Shown: positions 7,971 to 17,604, counted from the first letter of the stretch. The stretch: 64,000 nt of DNA from Flavobacteriales bacterium UBA6057 (GCA_002428995.1 DIYJ01000018.1:248001-312000), one strand, 5' to 3'. Numbers and translations: made by a program. Notes: a model not told the origin generated them from the letters alone.

Positions 7971-8542
7971 AGAAGTTGATGACCCTGGCCCTGGCTGCCG
8001 TGCTATTGAGTTCCTGCGGTGGTGAATCTGCAGATAAAGGTGGAAAAGAAGAATCTCCTACCAAGCAAACCCGCGAGCAGCGAATTGCTGAAATTGATGA
8101 GTTGGAAGGCCAGTTAAGGTCTCGCCAAAACCAATCGTTTGATGCTTCAAAGCCTCTGGCGATGCAGATGGTAAGGGAATACCGCGACTTTGTGACGGTT
8201 CATAGTAAGGATTCATTGGCTCCTCATTACCTCTTCAAGGCTGCGGACCTGAGTGTAGGACTTGGAAAGTTTGATCAGGCGTTGGGGCTTATTGATGGAA
8301 TTCTGGCTGGATATCCTCAATATGAGCGAAGAGTGGAAATGATGCTTTTCAAAGGCTTCATTCTGGAGCAGCACATGAATCAGCATGCCAGAGCGGTCGA
8401 GGCCTATGAAGCTCTGATCAAGCGATATCCCAATCATCGACTGGCCAAGGATGCGCAAGCATCGATCGATAACCTTACTCTGACGGAGGAGGAGCTCATC
8501 GAAAAGTTCAAGAAGATGAATCCTGAAGACAAGGAGAGCTAG
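7967..8542 (+). CDS. TPR-containing lipoprotein
   Basis: A 191-residue lipoprotein: the signal peptide ends in LLSSCGG with cysteine 17. After a Lys/Glu-rich linker come a heptad-like segment (REQRIAEIDELEGQLRSRQN) that may form a coiled coil, then two to three tetratricopeptide repeats (LAPHYLFKAADLSVGLGKFD, MLFKGFILEQHMNQHARAVE, YEALIKRYPNHRLAKDAQAS). This coiled-coil plus TPR plan resembles CpoB/YbgF-type periplasmic proteins, but the signal here is a lipobox. A role as scaffold in the envelope is likely; the partner is unknown. Its stop interlocks with that of the convergent diadenylate cyclase gene in the sequence CTAG. Confidence 0.85.
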   Translation: MKKLMTLALAAVLLSSCGGESADKGGKEESPTKQTREQRIAEIDELEGQLRSRQNQSFDASKPLAMQMVREYRDFVTVHSKDSLAPHYLFKAADLSVGLGKFDQALGLIDGILAGYPQYERRVEMMLFKGFILEQHMNQHARAVEAYEALIKRYPNHRLAKDAQASIDNLTLTEEELIEKFKKMNPEDKES

Positions 8543-9339
8543 CGATTGAGCTGTTCAGAAAGCTTCTTTCTGAATTCCAATCGATCTGCACAGTGATGAA
8601 CCACTCCATCCCGAACGATGGAGACTTTCCCGGTTTCTTCGCTTACAATGACTACCGTAGCATCAAACTCATCGGTTACTCCGATGGCGGCTCTGTGGCG
8701 CATGCCGTAAGCCGAAGGCAGATTGTTTTGAACGGTGAGCGGCAGCGTGCATGACGCAGCAAGGATCTTGTTTCCGCGAATGAGAACCGCTCCATCGTGT
8801 AGCGGGCTGTTCTTAAAGAAAATGCTCTCAAGCAGGGTAGAGGACACCTCGGCATTCACTGGCTTTCCAGTAGCGGCAATCGAGCTGAGACGTGTAGCTC
8901 CTTCCAGCACAATCAGTGCACCGGTGTGCTCCGATGACATGTGAAAAGCAGCCTCTGCCAACGAAGCAGCAGCAGGATGAATCTGATGACCAGACTTCCC
9001 TAACCATGACCATAAACCACCTTCGGCTCCCGCTCTTCGGAAGAAGCTCGAGTTGCCAATGACCAGGAGGAACCTCCTAATCTCCTGCTGGAATACGATG
9101 ATGATGGCGATCACACCCACGTTGATGAACTGTTTCAACACTTCGCTCATCAACTCCATCTGCAGCGCGGTGACGATGCGCCAGAAAAGGTAGATGGAGA
9201 TAACACCGAGGAAGATACGGATGGCTGTGGTGCCCTTGATCCATTCGTAGACCTTGAACATGAGCACGGCAAACAGCACCACATCCAGCAAGTCGAGCCA
9301 GCTGAAGGGTAGAAAGCCGAAAAGGTCTAATTGTCCCAC
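8539..9339 (-). CDS. cdaA: Diadenylate cyclase (CdaA/DacA type), membrane-bound
   Basis: Makes the second messenger c-di-AMP from two ATP. Three N-terminal membrane segments (LLDVVLFAVLMFKVYEWIK, IFLGVISIYLFWRIVTAL, FINVGVIAIIIVFQQEIRRF) are followed by the DisA_N catalytic domain with the two signature motifs: HDGAVLI and RHRAAIG. Length, 266 residues, is normal for CdaA. The membrane-bound form is the usual single cyclase of Bacteroidota. No regulator (CdaR) or phosphodiesterase gene is adjacent. The 3' end overlaps the convergent lipoprotein by 4 bases. Confidence 0.95.
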   Translation of the reverse strand: MGQLDLFGFLPFSWLDLLDVVLFAVLMFKVYEWIKGTTAIRIFLGVISIYLFWRIVTALQMELMSEVLKQFINVGVIAIIIVFQQEIRRFLLVIGNSSFFRRAGAEGGLWSWLGKSGHQIHPAAASLAEAAFHMSSEHTGALIVLEGATRLSSIAATGKPVNAEVSSTLLESIFFKNSPLHDGAVLIRGNKILAASCTLPLTVQNNLPSAYGMRHRAAIGVTDEFDATVVIVSEETGKVSIVRDGVVHHCADRLEFRKKLSEQLNR

Positions 9340-9400
9340 CCTGCAATATTAGGAGTATTAGGTGTCTGCCGGGAAAGTGATCGAATGCTGTAAGAGGGAT

Positions 9401-9490
9401 AAACCATAGAGTGCACGAAGAAGATACAGAGTTCTCAGAGTTTGTTTTCTGTGCCCTCTGTGCAAACCTCTGTGTGCTCTGTGGTTAAAA
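9401..9490. repeat. Degenerate 'CACAGAG' inverted repeat
   Basis: The left end reads AACCATAGAGTGCAC and the right end, reversed, reads TTAACCACAGAGCACACAG, so the ends form an imperfect inverted repeat. The interior is a string of near-copies of CACAGAG and CTCTGTG. It is the diverged relative of the cleaner element at 16024-16087. It lies in the gap between the starts of cdaA and the stop of the sulP gene, both on the minus strand. Confidence 0.7.
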
Positions 9491-9531
9491 GTGCTGTACT
9501 TACCACGTAAACAATGTAGCCAGAACAGTTG

Positions 9532-11061
9532 CTACACCTTATCCACCACAAGCTTGTAGGTAGGATCTTCCATCACATTCACATCGATGATCTTCTCTGC
9601 GTTTTTGAGGAGTTTCCGGCAGTCGGGGCTCAGGTGCTTTAAATGGATGTTCTTGCCCACGCGCTGGTAGCGCTCTGTGATCTTGTTCAGCGCTTCGATG
9701 GCTGACATGTCTACCACGCGACTCTCAGCAAAGTCAATGATGACCTCCTCTGGGTCGTTGAGTACATCGAACTTTTCATTGAATGCCGCGATGGAGCCAA
9801 AGAATAGCGGGCCATAGATCTCATAATGCTTGGCTCCGTTTTCATCGATGTGCTTGCGCGCCCGGATGCGCTTGGCATTGTCCCAGGCGAACACAAGGGC
9901 CGCAATGATGACCCCCACAACCACTGCCAGGGCGAGGTTGTGAAGAAATACAGTGACAAGCGTCACCATCACCATGACAAAGATGTCGGAGTTGGGCATG
10001 CGGTTGATGGTTCGCAAGCTGGCCCATTCGAAGGTTCCAATGGCCACCATGATCATCAGACCAGTGAGCGCTGCGATGGGCATTTGCTCAATCAAATCTG
10101 CCCCGAACATGATGAAGACGAGCAACATAACTGCGGCAACAATTCCAGACAGGCGAGCTCTGGCACCGGCAGAAATGTTGATGAGGCTTTGTCCAAGCAT
10201 GGCGCAGCCGCCCATTCCGGAAAAGAATCCAGAAAGGATGTTGGCGGTACCTTGAGCCACCGCCTCTTTGTTGCCACGCCCTCGCGTTTCGGTGATTTCG
10301 TCAATGATGTTGAGTGTTAACAAGCTTTCAATCAGTCCAACCCCTGCAACAACCAATGAATAAGGAGCGATGAGTATAAGCGTGTCCAGTGTCCAGGGGA
10401 TTTCAGGAATGTGGAATGGAGGGAAACCTCCGCTGATGGAGGCCATGTCACCCACGGTTTTGGTTTCGATGCCTAAGGCCACCACCAGCCCGAAGATGGC
10501 GAGGATGGCCACCAGCGATGCGGGAATGGCTTTGCTCAACCGAGGTAAACCCCAGATAATGAGCATGGTGATCAGTACAAGGCCAAGAAGTGTGTAAAGC
10601 GGAATCCCTGTCAGCCATTCGCCTGAACTGTCTTTAAACTGATCAAGCTGAGACATGAAAATGATGATGGCCAGACCATTTACAAAACCAAAGATCACCG
10701 GATGAGGTACCAGGCGCATCAGCTTCCCAAGTCGAAGGAAGCCTGCAGTCACCTGAAGAATGCCTGCCAGAATCACCGTGGCAAAGATGTATTCCACACC
10801 ATGTGAAATAGCCAAGGCGGCAATCACCACAGCCACAGCTCCGGTAGCGCCCGAGATCATACCGGGGCGACCTCCAAGGATGGCAGTTACAATGCCCATC
10901 ACAAAAGCGGCATACAATCCTGTAAGGGGCGACAGACCGGCAATGAAGGCAAAAGCAATGGCTTCCGGAATCAAAGCCATGGCAACAGTGAGCCCTGAGA
11001 GCACCTCTGTTTTATAGTCGACCTTTTGCTTAAGGTCAAAAAGGTTGAAGTATTTCTTCAT
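9532..11061 (-). CDS. SulP family anion transporter with STAS domain
   Basis: A 509-residue inner-membrane transporter. It begins MKKYFNLFDLKQKVDYKTEV and continues with the SLC26/SulP signature LSGLTVAMALIPEAIAFAFI and about 10-12 hydrophobic segments, including AFVMGIVTAILGGRPGMISG. The last ~110 residues form a cytoplasmic STAS domain (EVIIDFAESRVVDMSAIEAL). Family members carry sulfate, bicarbonate, chloride or dicarboxylates; the substrate cannot be told from sequence. There is no carbonic anhydrase or sulfate-assimilation gene nearby to help. It stands alone, with its start 453 bases from the next gene. Confidence 0.92.
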   Translation of the reverse strand: MKKYFNLFDLKQKVDYKTEVLSGLTVAMALIPEAIAFAFIAGLSPLTGLYAAFVMGIVTAILGGRPGMISGATGAVAVVIAALAISHGVEYIFATVILAGILQVTAGFLRLGKLMRLVPHPVIFGFVNGLAIIIFMSQLDQFKDSSGEWLTGIPLYTLLGLVLITMLIIWGLPRLSKAIPASLVAILAIFGLVVALGIETKTVGDMASISGGFPPFHIPEIPWTLDTLILIAPYSLVVAGVGLIESLLTLNIIDEITETRGRGNKEAVAQGTANILSGFFSGMGGCAMLGQSLINISAGARARLSGIVAAVMLLVFIMFGADLIEQMPIAALTGLMIMVAIGTFEWASLRTINRMPNSDIFVMVMVTLVTVFLHNLALAVVVGVIIAALVFAWDNAKRIRARKHIDENGAKHYEIYGPLFFGSIAAFNEKFDVLNDPEEVIIDFAESRVVDMSAIEALNKITERYQRVGKNIHLKHLSPDCRKLLKNAEKIIDVNVMEDPTYKLVVDKV

Positions 11062-11514
11062 GTATCGAGTTGCCGGATTGGACGGTTGAGGATGGTGAAT
11101 TTGTATTGCATCATTAGAGCCGGAGGAATCCAGAAAACACCTCCGATTTTGGCCGCGCGAAAGTACTGCTTTCGATCCTCATTTTTGACCATCCACTACT
11201 TATTTACAAGAAGGGTTGGTGTCCTCCTTGTTGAAGTGAAGTTCGCAGTGAAATATAACTCTCAGGATTTTTAACCTGTTGTTTTTGAATTGTTTATGTG
11301 TGTTTTGCATAGGCGGTACAGATGCTTTATTGCTTTTAAATCACCAAAGAGCTTCCACCAACCACTCATAATCGCCAAAAGCGATGTAGCACGAAAAAGC
11401 TTCCATTGGTCCCCTTGTGATTTGACGCTGAATGATCAATAAACTAATTCTGTGCGGTAACCAAATCCAGACTTAAGCGTCTGGTTTTCCAAATTACCTA
11501 AACCTGTACCGACT
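11062..11514. other. Divergent intergenic region with hairpin before ABC operon
   Basis: This gap of 453 bases separates divergent genes. On the minus strand CGAAAGTA at 11158-11165 reads TACTTTCG, a near-match to the -7 box, about 97 bases before the SulP start. Close to the plus-strand ABC gene, CCAGAC (11467-11472) and GTCTGG (11479-11484) form a perfect 6-bp stem with a 6-base loop, extended by AAA/TTT across a bulge and ending 30 bases before the ATG. It might affect leader folding or stop upstream transcription. I see no convincing gene in the remainder, only AT-rich sequence. Confidence 0.4.
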
Positions 11515-12399
11515 ATGAATAACCTTCGTATTGCCAACCTTTCTAAAACCTATTCCAATGGTGTAAAAGCATTGGACGATGTGAGCATTGAAATTGAACC
11601 GGGGATGTTTGGTTTACTTGGCCCAAACGGTGCTGGGAAATCTACATTGATGCGCACGCTGGCTACGTTACAGGAAGCTGATTCCGGAAGCGCTTTTCTT
11701 GGAGACATCGATATTCTGAATCAGCCGGTGGAGTTGCGAAAGGTGTTGGGCTATTTGCCTCAGGAATTTGGAGTCTATCCAAGAATAACAGCCTGGCAGC
11801 TGCTAGACCACATGGCAATCTTGAAGGGAATCACCAACAATTCGGAGCGCAAGGAACTGTTGAAGTATTTGTTGGACAAGGTGAACCTGTATGACAAGCG
11901 GAACAAGAGTGTAAAGGGGTTTTCAGGAGGTATGAAACAGCGTGTTGGAATTGCTCAGGCGTTGATTGGAAATCCTAAGCTGTTGATTGTGGATGAACCT
12001 ACTGCGGGCCTCGATCCAGGTGAGCGCAATCGTTTTTACAACTTATTGGTCGATGTAAGTGAAGATGTAATCGTGATCCTCTCTACGCATATTGTGGATG
12101 ATATCCGGGAGCTGTGCTCAAACATGGCCATTATGAATGGCGGTCAGATCGTCTACAAGGGAACCCCACAGGCCGCGCTCGAAGACCTCAAAGGCAAGGT
12201 GTACCAAAAGATGGTGACACGAGAGACCTTGAAAGAACACGCAAACAGCTTCTCCATTATCTCGAACAAAATGGTGGCAGGCCAGCCACTCATTCATATT
12301 TACAGCGAATCTTCCCCTGGAAACGGCTTCGAACCCGTGGACCCGAACCTGGAAGATGTGTTCTTCTCCAAGACCAACGCTGATCACCTGCTTGTTTAA
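11515..12399 (+). CDS. ABC transporter ATP-binding protein
   Basis: A 294-residue ATPase subunit. Walker A is GPNGAGKS near residue 38, the signature motif FSGGMKQRVGIAQAL near residue 140, Walker B LLIVDEPTAGLD near residue 160, and the switch His is in LSTHIVDD. The C-terminal ~80 residues after the ATPase core (KGKVYQKMVTRETLKEH and onward) form an extra domain seen in ABC-2-type exporters. It lies 18 bases upstream of the permease/M1 fusion and is surely its ATPase partner. In Bacteroidota this pair is a recurrent unit of unknown substrate. Confidence 0.93.
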   Translation: MNNLRIANLSKTYSNGVKALDDVSIEIEPGMFGLLGPNGAGKSTLMRTLATLQEADSGSAFLGDIDILNQPVELRKVLGYLPQEFGVYPRITAWQLLDHMAILKGITNNSERKELLKYLLDKVNLYDKRNKSVKGFSGGMKQRVGIAQALIGNPKLLIVDEPTAGLDPGERNRFYNLLVDVSEDVIVILSTHIVDDIRELCSNMAIMNGGQIVYKGTPQAALEDLKGKVYQKMVTRETLKEHANSFSIISNKMVAGQPLIHIYSESSPGNGFEPVDPNLEDVFFSKTNADHLLV

Positions 12400-12417
12400 T
12401 CCCTAATACCTTTTCTC

Positions 12418-15400
12418 ATGTTTAAGCATTTCTTCTTCACGGAGCTGAGGTATGCGCTCAGGCAACCTATGGTGTACATCTTTTTGGGATTGATCACCTT
12501 GATGGTTTTTGGGGCAACAAGCAGCGACAACATTGTAATCGGTGGAACGGTGGGAAGCGTTCACAAAAACGCGCCTTATGTGATCACCAATTTCACGGCT
12601 ATCATGTCCATTTTCGGGCTGTTGATAGCTGTTGCATTCTATAACAATGCGGCCCTCCGGGACTACAACAATCAATTCAACGAGATTCTTTTCAGTACTC
12701 CGCTCAGCAAGGGGGGCTATTTCTTTGGTCGCTTCTTCGGGGCGCTCATTTTATCAACCATCCCATTGCTTGGAGTATTCCTGGGAGTTATTCTGGGAAC
12801 ACTGATCGCCCCGGCTGTAGGGTGGGAAGGACCGGAACGGTTTGGGGAATTCCACTTTGAAGCGTTCCTGAACAACTACCTGCTGTTTATTCTGCCTAAC
12901 ATGTTTTTTGCCGGAGCTGTGATCTACGCCATGGCAAATAAGTGGCGAAGCACAGTCATCTCTTTTGTAGGAGCACTCATCATTCTGATGACTTACATCA
13001 TCTCCGGGACGCTGCTGTCTGACATTGATAACGAAACCATTGGAGCGCTCACGGACATGTTTGGTATCCGCACCTTTTCGATTGAATCGAAGTATTTAAC
13101 ACCAGTGGAGAAAAACACCCTGAGTCCTGGTTTCACTGGCTTGCTCATGGTGAATAGGCTGGTCTGGGTGGCAGTTGGTGCGGTCGTTCTGTTACTCTCT
13201 TACTTTTCGTTTTCATTCCAGGAAAAGAAGAAAGCCGTTAAAGCCAAGAAGGAAGGCGAGAAAGCCGAAAAACAAGAGTTTCTCCAACCCGAGCTTCACC
13301 CCAACCATGGAAAAGCGAGTGGGCTGGCACATTTCGGGAGCTTTTTCTACACCAACACTTTGAGTATTACCAAGAGCATCACTTTCAAGATTCTCTTCCT
13401 GTTCAGCGCTCTCATTCTCATTTCAAGCCTGGTAGGAGGTTTCGAGTATTATGGACTTCAGTCTTATCCGGTCACCTATAAAATCGTGGACCTGATCAAC
13501 AACTCGGCTGGAATCTTTGTCGTGATTGTGCTGGTGTTCTTTTCCGGTGAACTCATCTGGAGAGACCGCGATAATAAGATCAATGAGGTGATCGATGCAA
13601 CGCCACACGCATCCTTAGTTTCGATGGTGGCAAAGGCTTTTTCGCTGATTACTGTTTCCTGCCTCCTGCACCTCTTCTTTGTGTTTTGTGGAGTGATTTA
13701 TCAGCTGGTCAATGGCTTCACAAATATTGAGCTCGATGTTTACCTGCTGGAAATGCTCTATGGCAAGCTTCCTGCCTACGCGGTGCTCAGCGGGGTGATG
13801 ATTACCATTCAGGTATTGGTAAACAATAAGTACATCGGATACTTTTTGTCCATCTTCCTTTTGTTCATGATGAATTTCGTTTGGCTGGCGCTTGATGTTC
13901 AAACGAACATGGTTTCGATCTCCGATGGACCGCGGATCAGCTATTCAGATATGAACGGCTTTGGTCCAGGCTTGACCGGTGCTCTTTGGTTCAATCTTTA
14001 CTGGTTACTTTTTGCTGTTGTGATGATCATGGGCGCAGGTGTGCTTTGGAATCGAGGTGCTTCAGCTCCCTTCAAAGAGCGATTGTCAGCAGGTCGCAAG
14101 CAGATGTCCAGAGGATATGGTTTAGCCTGGAGTGGAGCTTTCCTTGCATGGGTTTTGGTAGCAGGCTGGGTCTTTTACAATACCAAGGTTCTGAATGAAA
14201 TCGTGACGCAGGATGAAAGCGAATTGATAGCCGTAGAATATGAACGGCTTTATAAGAAGTATGAGAATGTTCCACTGCCCAAGCTCGTGGATGTCAAATA
14301 CGAGGTTCACATCTTCCCTGAAGAACGGAATGTAGATGTGAAAGCAGACATACTGCTGGAGAATAAGACGAACAAGTACATCGATTCACTCCACTTCAAC
14401 TGTGATCCTGAGTGGTCTCCTGAATTTGATATTCCCAATGCTGAGGTCGTTCTGGACAATGAGGAAATGGGCTACAAGATCTTTCGTTTTAACAAGCCAA
14501 TGGCACCGGGGGAGCGGCTTGAGATTACCATCAATACCGCTTACCGAACCAAAGGCTTCGAAAATGACCGGGGAAATACGTGGATCGTTCGAAACGGAAC
14601 CTTCCTCAACAGCTCCACCATTATTCCCAGCATGGGTTACAGTTCCAGGTCCGAATTGCAGGACAAAAACAAACGGAGGAAATATGGCCTGCCACCTAAG
14701 GATCGTATGCCTGAGCTTCAATCCACTTGTTCCGAAGCGTGCATGGCAAACTACCTCAGCAACGGTCACTCTGATTACATGCCTGTGGAGACGATCATCT
14801 CCACTTCTGAGGACCAAATTGCCATTGCTCCGGGTTCTCTGATCAAGGAGTGGAATGAAAACGGCCGCAACTACTATCACTACAAGGTTGATCATCCTTC
14901 ACAGCATTTCTATTCGTTCGTTTCAGCTGACTACGAGGTGGCTCGCAGAAAGTGGAATGGAGTCGATCTGGAAGTGTATCATCACCCAGGGCACGATAAG
15001 AATGTGCCGATGATGCTGGATGCCATTGAGCGTTCGTTGGCATACTACACGGAGAATTTTGGACCGTACTATCACAAGCAGTGTCGAATCATCGAGTTTC
15101 CAAGGTATTCGCGATTTGCTCAGGCTTTTCCCGGCACCATGCCTTATTCGGAGTCTTTTGGATTCATAGCAAACCTGGAGGATACGGAGAACAACAATGT
15201 TGTGGATGCTGTGGTGGCGCACGAAATGGCGCACCAGTGGTGGGCACATCAGGTGGTGGGTGCGAGAATGCAGGGAGGCACGATGCTCAGCGAATCGTTT
15301 GCTGAGTATTCCTCACTCATGACGATGAAGCAGATCTCGGAAACACCCATGAAGATGCGCGAGTTCCTAAAGTATGATCATGATCGCTACCTGAGAGGAC

Positions 15401-16008
15401 GAAGCCGGGAAGTGGATAACGAGCTGCCCCTATTGGAAGTTGAAAATCAAGGACACATTCACTACGGAAAGGGAAGTGTTGTGCTCTATGCACTGCAGGA
15501 CTATATTGGAGAGGATGCTGTAAACCGAGCGCTCCGGGGCTTTTTGGAAGAGTACCGCTACAAGGAACCTCCGTACCCGACTTCCAATGACTTCCTGCGC
15601 TATCTGGAGCCAGAAGTACCGGACTCGCTGCAGTATTTGATCACAGATTGGATCAAGGAAATCACCCTCTATGATAATCGTCTCAAGGAAGCTTCATATA
15701 CCGAGTTGTCAGATGGGAAATATGAGGTGAGCATTGACCTCGAAGCTTACAAAATCAAAGCCGATACCATCGGGAACGAGACGCAGGTGGACATGAATGA
15801 TTGGGTAGACATTGGAGTGTTTGCAGACAGTGAGGAGAAAGAGCTGATCTACGAAAGGCGTGTCAAGGTGAACCAACCAGAAATGTCATTCACCATGGTG
15901 GTAGACGAGAAGCCTGCGAAGGCAGCGGTTGACCCAAGACGATTGCTGATCGAACGCACCTACAGCGACAACGTGAAGACGGTGAGCGAGGGCGAATCGG
16001 AACCTTAA
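12418..16008 (+). CDS. ABC-2 permease fused to M1 family metallopeptidase
   Basis: A 1196-residue two-part membrane protein. Residues 1-570 hold two ABC-2-type permease halves with about 12 membrane segments, separated by a highly charged linker (KKKAVKAKKEGEKAEKQE). A final segment near residues 575-595 leads to an extracytoplasmic region of ~600 residues with a gluzincin domain: HEMAH at 935-939 with Glu936 as catalytic base, and a likely third zinc ligand at Glu959 (LSESFAEYSS). The upstream GTMPYSESFGF takes the place of the GAMEN loop. The spacing HEXXH-X19-E is one residue longer than in classical M1 aminopeptidases. A peptide exporter with coupled trimming, or a sensor of exported peptides, is possible. 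The fusion is real: one uninterrupted frame. Confidence 0.9.
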   Translation: MFKHFFFTELRYALRQPMVYIFLGLITLMVFGATSSDNIVIGGTVGSVHKNAPYVITNFTAIMSIFGLLIAVAFYNNAALRDYNNQFNEILFSTPLSKGGYFFGRFFGALILSTIPLLGVFLGVILGTLIAPAVGWEGPERFGEFHFEAFLNNYLLFILPNMFFAGAVIYAMANKWRSTVISFVGALIILMTYIISGTLLSDIDNETIGALTDMFGIRTFSIESKYLTPVEKNTLSPGFTGLLMVNRLVWVAVGAVVLLLSYFSFSFQEKKKAVKAKKEGEKAEKQEFLQPELHPNHGKASGLAHFGSFFYTNTLSITKSITFKILFLFSALILISSLVGGFEYYGLQSYPVTYKIVDLINNSAGIFVVIVLVFFSGELIWRDRDNKINEVIDATPHASLVSMVAKAFSLITVSCLLHLFFVFCGVIYQLVNGFTNIELDVYLLEMLYGKLPAYAVLSGVMITIQVLVNNKYIGYFLSIFLLFMMNFVWLALDVQTNMVSISDGPRISYSDMNGFGPGLTGALWFNLYWLLFAVVMIMGAGVLWNRGASAPFKERLSAGRKQMSRGYGLAWSGAFLAWVLVAGWVFYNTKVLNEIVTQDESELIAVEYERLYKKYENVPLPKLVDVKYEVHIFPEERNVDVKADILLENKTNKYIDSLHFNCDPEWSPEFDIPNAEVVLDNEEMGYKIFRFNKPMAPGERLEITINTAYRTKGFENDRGNTWIVRNGTFLNSSTIIPSMGYSSRSELQDKNKRRKYGLPPKDRMPELQSTCSEACMANYLSNGHSDYMPVETIISTSEDQIAIAPGSLIKEWNENGRNYYHYKVDHPSQHFYSFVSADYEVARRKWNGVDLEVYHHPGHDKNVPMMLDAIERSLAYYTENFGPYYHKQCRIIEFPRYSRFAQAFPGTMPYSESFGFIANLEDTENNNVVDAVVAHEMAHQWWAHQVVGARMQGGTMLSESFAEYSSLMTMKQISETPMKMREFLKYDHDRYLRGRSREVDNELPLLEVENQGHIHYGKGSVVLYALQDYIGEDAVNRALRGFLEEYRYKEPPYPTSNDFLRYLEPEVPDSLQYLITDWIKEITLYDNRLKEASYTELSDGKYEVSIDLEAYKIKADTIGNETQVDMNDWVDIGVFADSEEKELIYERRVKVNQPEMSFTMVVDEKPAKAAVDPRRLLIERTYSDNVKTVSEGESEP

Positions 16009-16023
16009 TGGCAATGTTTTATG

Positions 16024-16087
16024 AACCACAGAGGTCACAAAGAAGAAGCTCTGAGAGCTCTGTGTCTTCTCTGTGACCTCTGTGGTT
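16024..16087. repeat. 'CACAGAG' inverted repeat between convergent genes
   Basis: A perfect 16-bp inverted repeat (left arm 16024-16039, AACCACAGAGGTCACA; right arm 16072-16087) encloses a centre that folds further (AGAAG with CTTCT). The right arm is followed by AAAAGG, the left is preceded by a T-rich stretch. It lies 15 bases after the M1 fusion and 16 bases before the end of the DyP gene, so it could act as a two-way terminator. Its wording is shared with 9401-9490. Confidence 0.8.
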
Positions 16088-16102
16088 AAAAGGTTCTAAC
16101 CA

Positions 16103-17584
16103 TTAAAGACTCGCCAAGTACTTAATTGCTCTGATTCCAGGGGTAAAGAAGTATTCTCCGCCAATCACTTCCACAAAGCGGGGAATGTCTCTTACTTCCT
16201 CTCTCACAGGTGCTTGCTGAATGGTGAAGCTTGCCTTCTTCCCCTTGAGTTCAGGGTCCGGTTCTCCCATCACAGGGTCAGGATCGTTGTACAATCCATG
16301 AAACTTGGGATCGTTCACCCAGGTGTGTTGCACAAATTCAAACTGACGGGCAATGTTTGTATTGAAACAAACGAAGTGTAAACCCATGTCCTGGCCGGCA
16401 GCCGGAGATTTCAGAATATCAGAAGAATGCATGGTGTCCACGATGGGCTTTCCATAAGCTCGGCCTCGTCTGATCATTCGGTGCCTGTTTACGATATCTC
16501 GTGATGTCTTGGCGTCTGAAGTATTAGGCATCGCATCGCGCGGGTTATTGCGTCTCAGGTGAGAACCAAAGGGGCATTTATCGCCCATAGCGTCCTCCGC
16601 TGCATAGCCGAAATCATCATCGTTAGAGACTTTAGAATCAGGAGCTTTCATAGGGTCTTTGTCAGGATACTTGGCCAAGGGTGCTCCGCTCGGCCATCGT
16701 CCCACCATTTTTGACGCCAGTCGGATGCGTTTCTCTTCGTCTCCATCCGCTTGTTGATCCATGTATTCCCAAAAACCAACTACATCCTGGCTCAGCTGTC
16801 GATAAACCATGTAGGTGCCGTTTTTGCCAAAATCCTTGGGGCCGCCCGGGTTTTTGGAGTCCAAGCTTGGTAGGATGTCCTTAGGGTCTAATTCCTTTGG
16901 CATCGTGGGACTGAGCGGAATCTCTTCGTATCCATTGATGTAGCCGAACAGGAATTCACCGGCATTCACCGTGTTGTGTTCGGCTTCCTTCATTCCTGAA
17001 CCCTTAATGATGGGCTGAGAAATGCCATCTCTGAATCCAAAGTGTTCCTTGCGGTCTTTCAGGGTCAAGCCATCCAGCTTGTTGTGGATAATCATACCAC
17101 CGGCCTCAATCTCCTTCGCATGCTCTTCGTAGAGCTTGTTGATGTGTTCCTCATTCAATCCAAAGAGTGTCCAAATGATGTGAATGATCGGGTTCTTGTT
17201 GAAATGCTTCTCACCATTGTTGCCGCCCCATTTCCAGTGTTCAGGTGAGCTTTTTCCTCGATCGCCCAATAGCCGCTGACGGTGATCCGTAGCTATGCCT
17301 TCTTTGAATTCCCGGCTAAACAGGTCGCAGGTTTCCTGGTTGAGTCCGAGTTTCTTCAGCCCTAAAAAGGTGAATGAAACATTGGCCGCATAGTCTCCCA
17401 GTTCTTTCCACTCGCTGTCCACAATTGTATCCGCAATGGACGATAGCCATTTTTTTGTGGCGTCTACATCCTTGATTTCAAGCAGTAAGTAGCGGGAATT
17501 GGGAAACTTTCCATATCCCTGGGTTATGACGCCTTGGATGTCTCCAAGTTCCAGTGTGATCTCAGCTTCGGGTTGTTGGCTCAT
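16103..17584 (-). CDS. DyP-type heme peroxidase
   Basis: A 493-residue dye-decolorizing peroxidase. The N-terminal half has the ITLELGDIQGVITQGYG strand of the first dimeric alpha/beta-barrel domain. The signature GXXDG appears as FGFRDGISQP, with the distal Asp. The region NPRDAMPNTSDAKTSRD then RHRMIRRGRAYG carries the proximal heme His and the distal Arg region. The protein is longer than bacterial type A/B DyPs (300-400 residues) and fits the larger C/D-like group. No Tat or Sec signal is visible, so it is probably cytoplasmic. Substrate is unknown. It follows the duplicated-domain protein by 20 bases and the P450 in one minus-strand operon. Confidence 0.93.
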   Translation of the reverse strand: MSQQPEAEITLELGDIQGVITQGYGKFPNSRYLLLEIKDVDATKKWLSSIADTIVDSEWKELGDYAANVSFTFLGLKKLGLNQETCDLFSREFKEGIATDHRQRLLGDRGKSSPEHWKWGGNNGEKHFNKNPIIHIIWTLFGLNEEHINKLYEEHAKEIEAGGMIIHNKLDGLTLKDRKEHFGFRDGISQPIIKGSGMKEAEHNTVNAGEFLFGYINGYEEIPLSPTMPKELDPKDILPSLDSKNPGGPKDFGKNGTYMVYRQLSQDVVGFWEYMDQQADGDEEKRIRLASKMVGRWPSGAPLAKYPDKDPMKAPDSKVSNDDDFGYAAEDAMGDKCPFGSHLRRNNPRDAMPNTSDAKTSRDIVNRHRMIRRGRAYGKPIVDTMHSSDILKSPAAGQDMGLHFVCFNTNIARQFEFVQHTWVNDPKFHGLYNDPDPVMGEPDPELKGKKASFTIQQAPVREEVRDIPRFVEVIGGEYFFTPGIRAIKYLASL

Positions 17585-17604
17585 GACTTACGTATTGTTG
17601 GATG

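Noticed and set aside
11026..11274. 82-codon frame starting inside the SulP gene
   Set aside because: Overlaps sulP promoter region; no family pattern.
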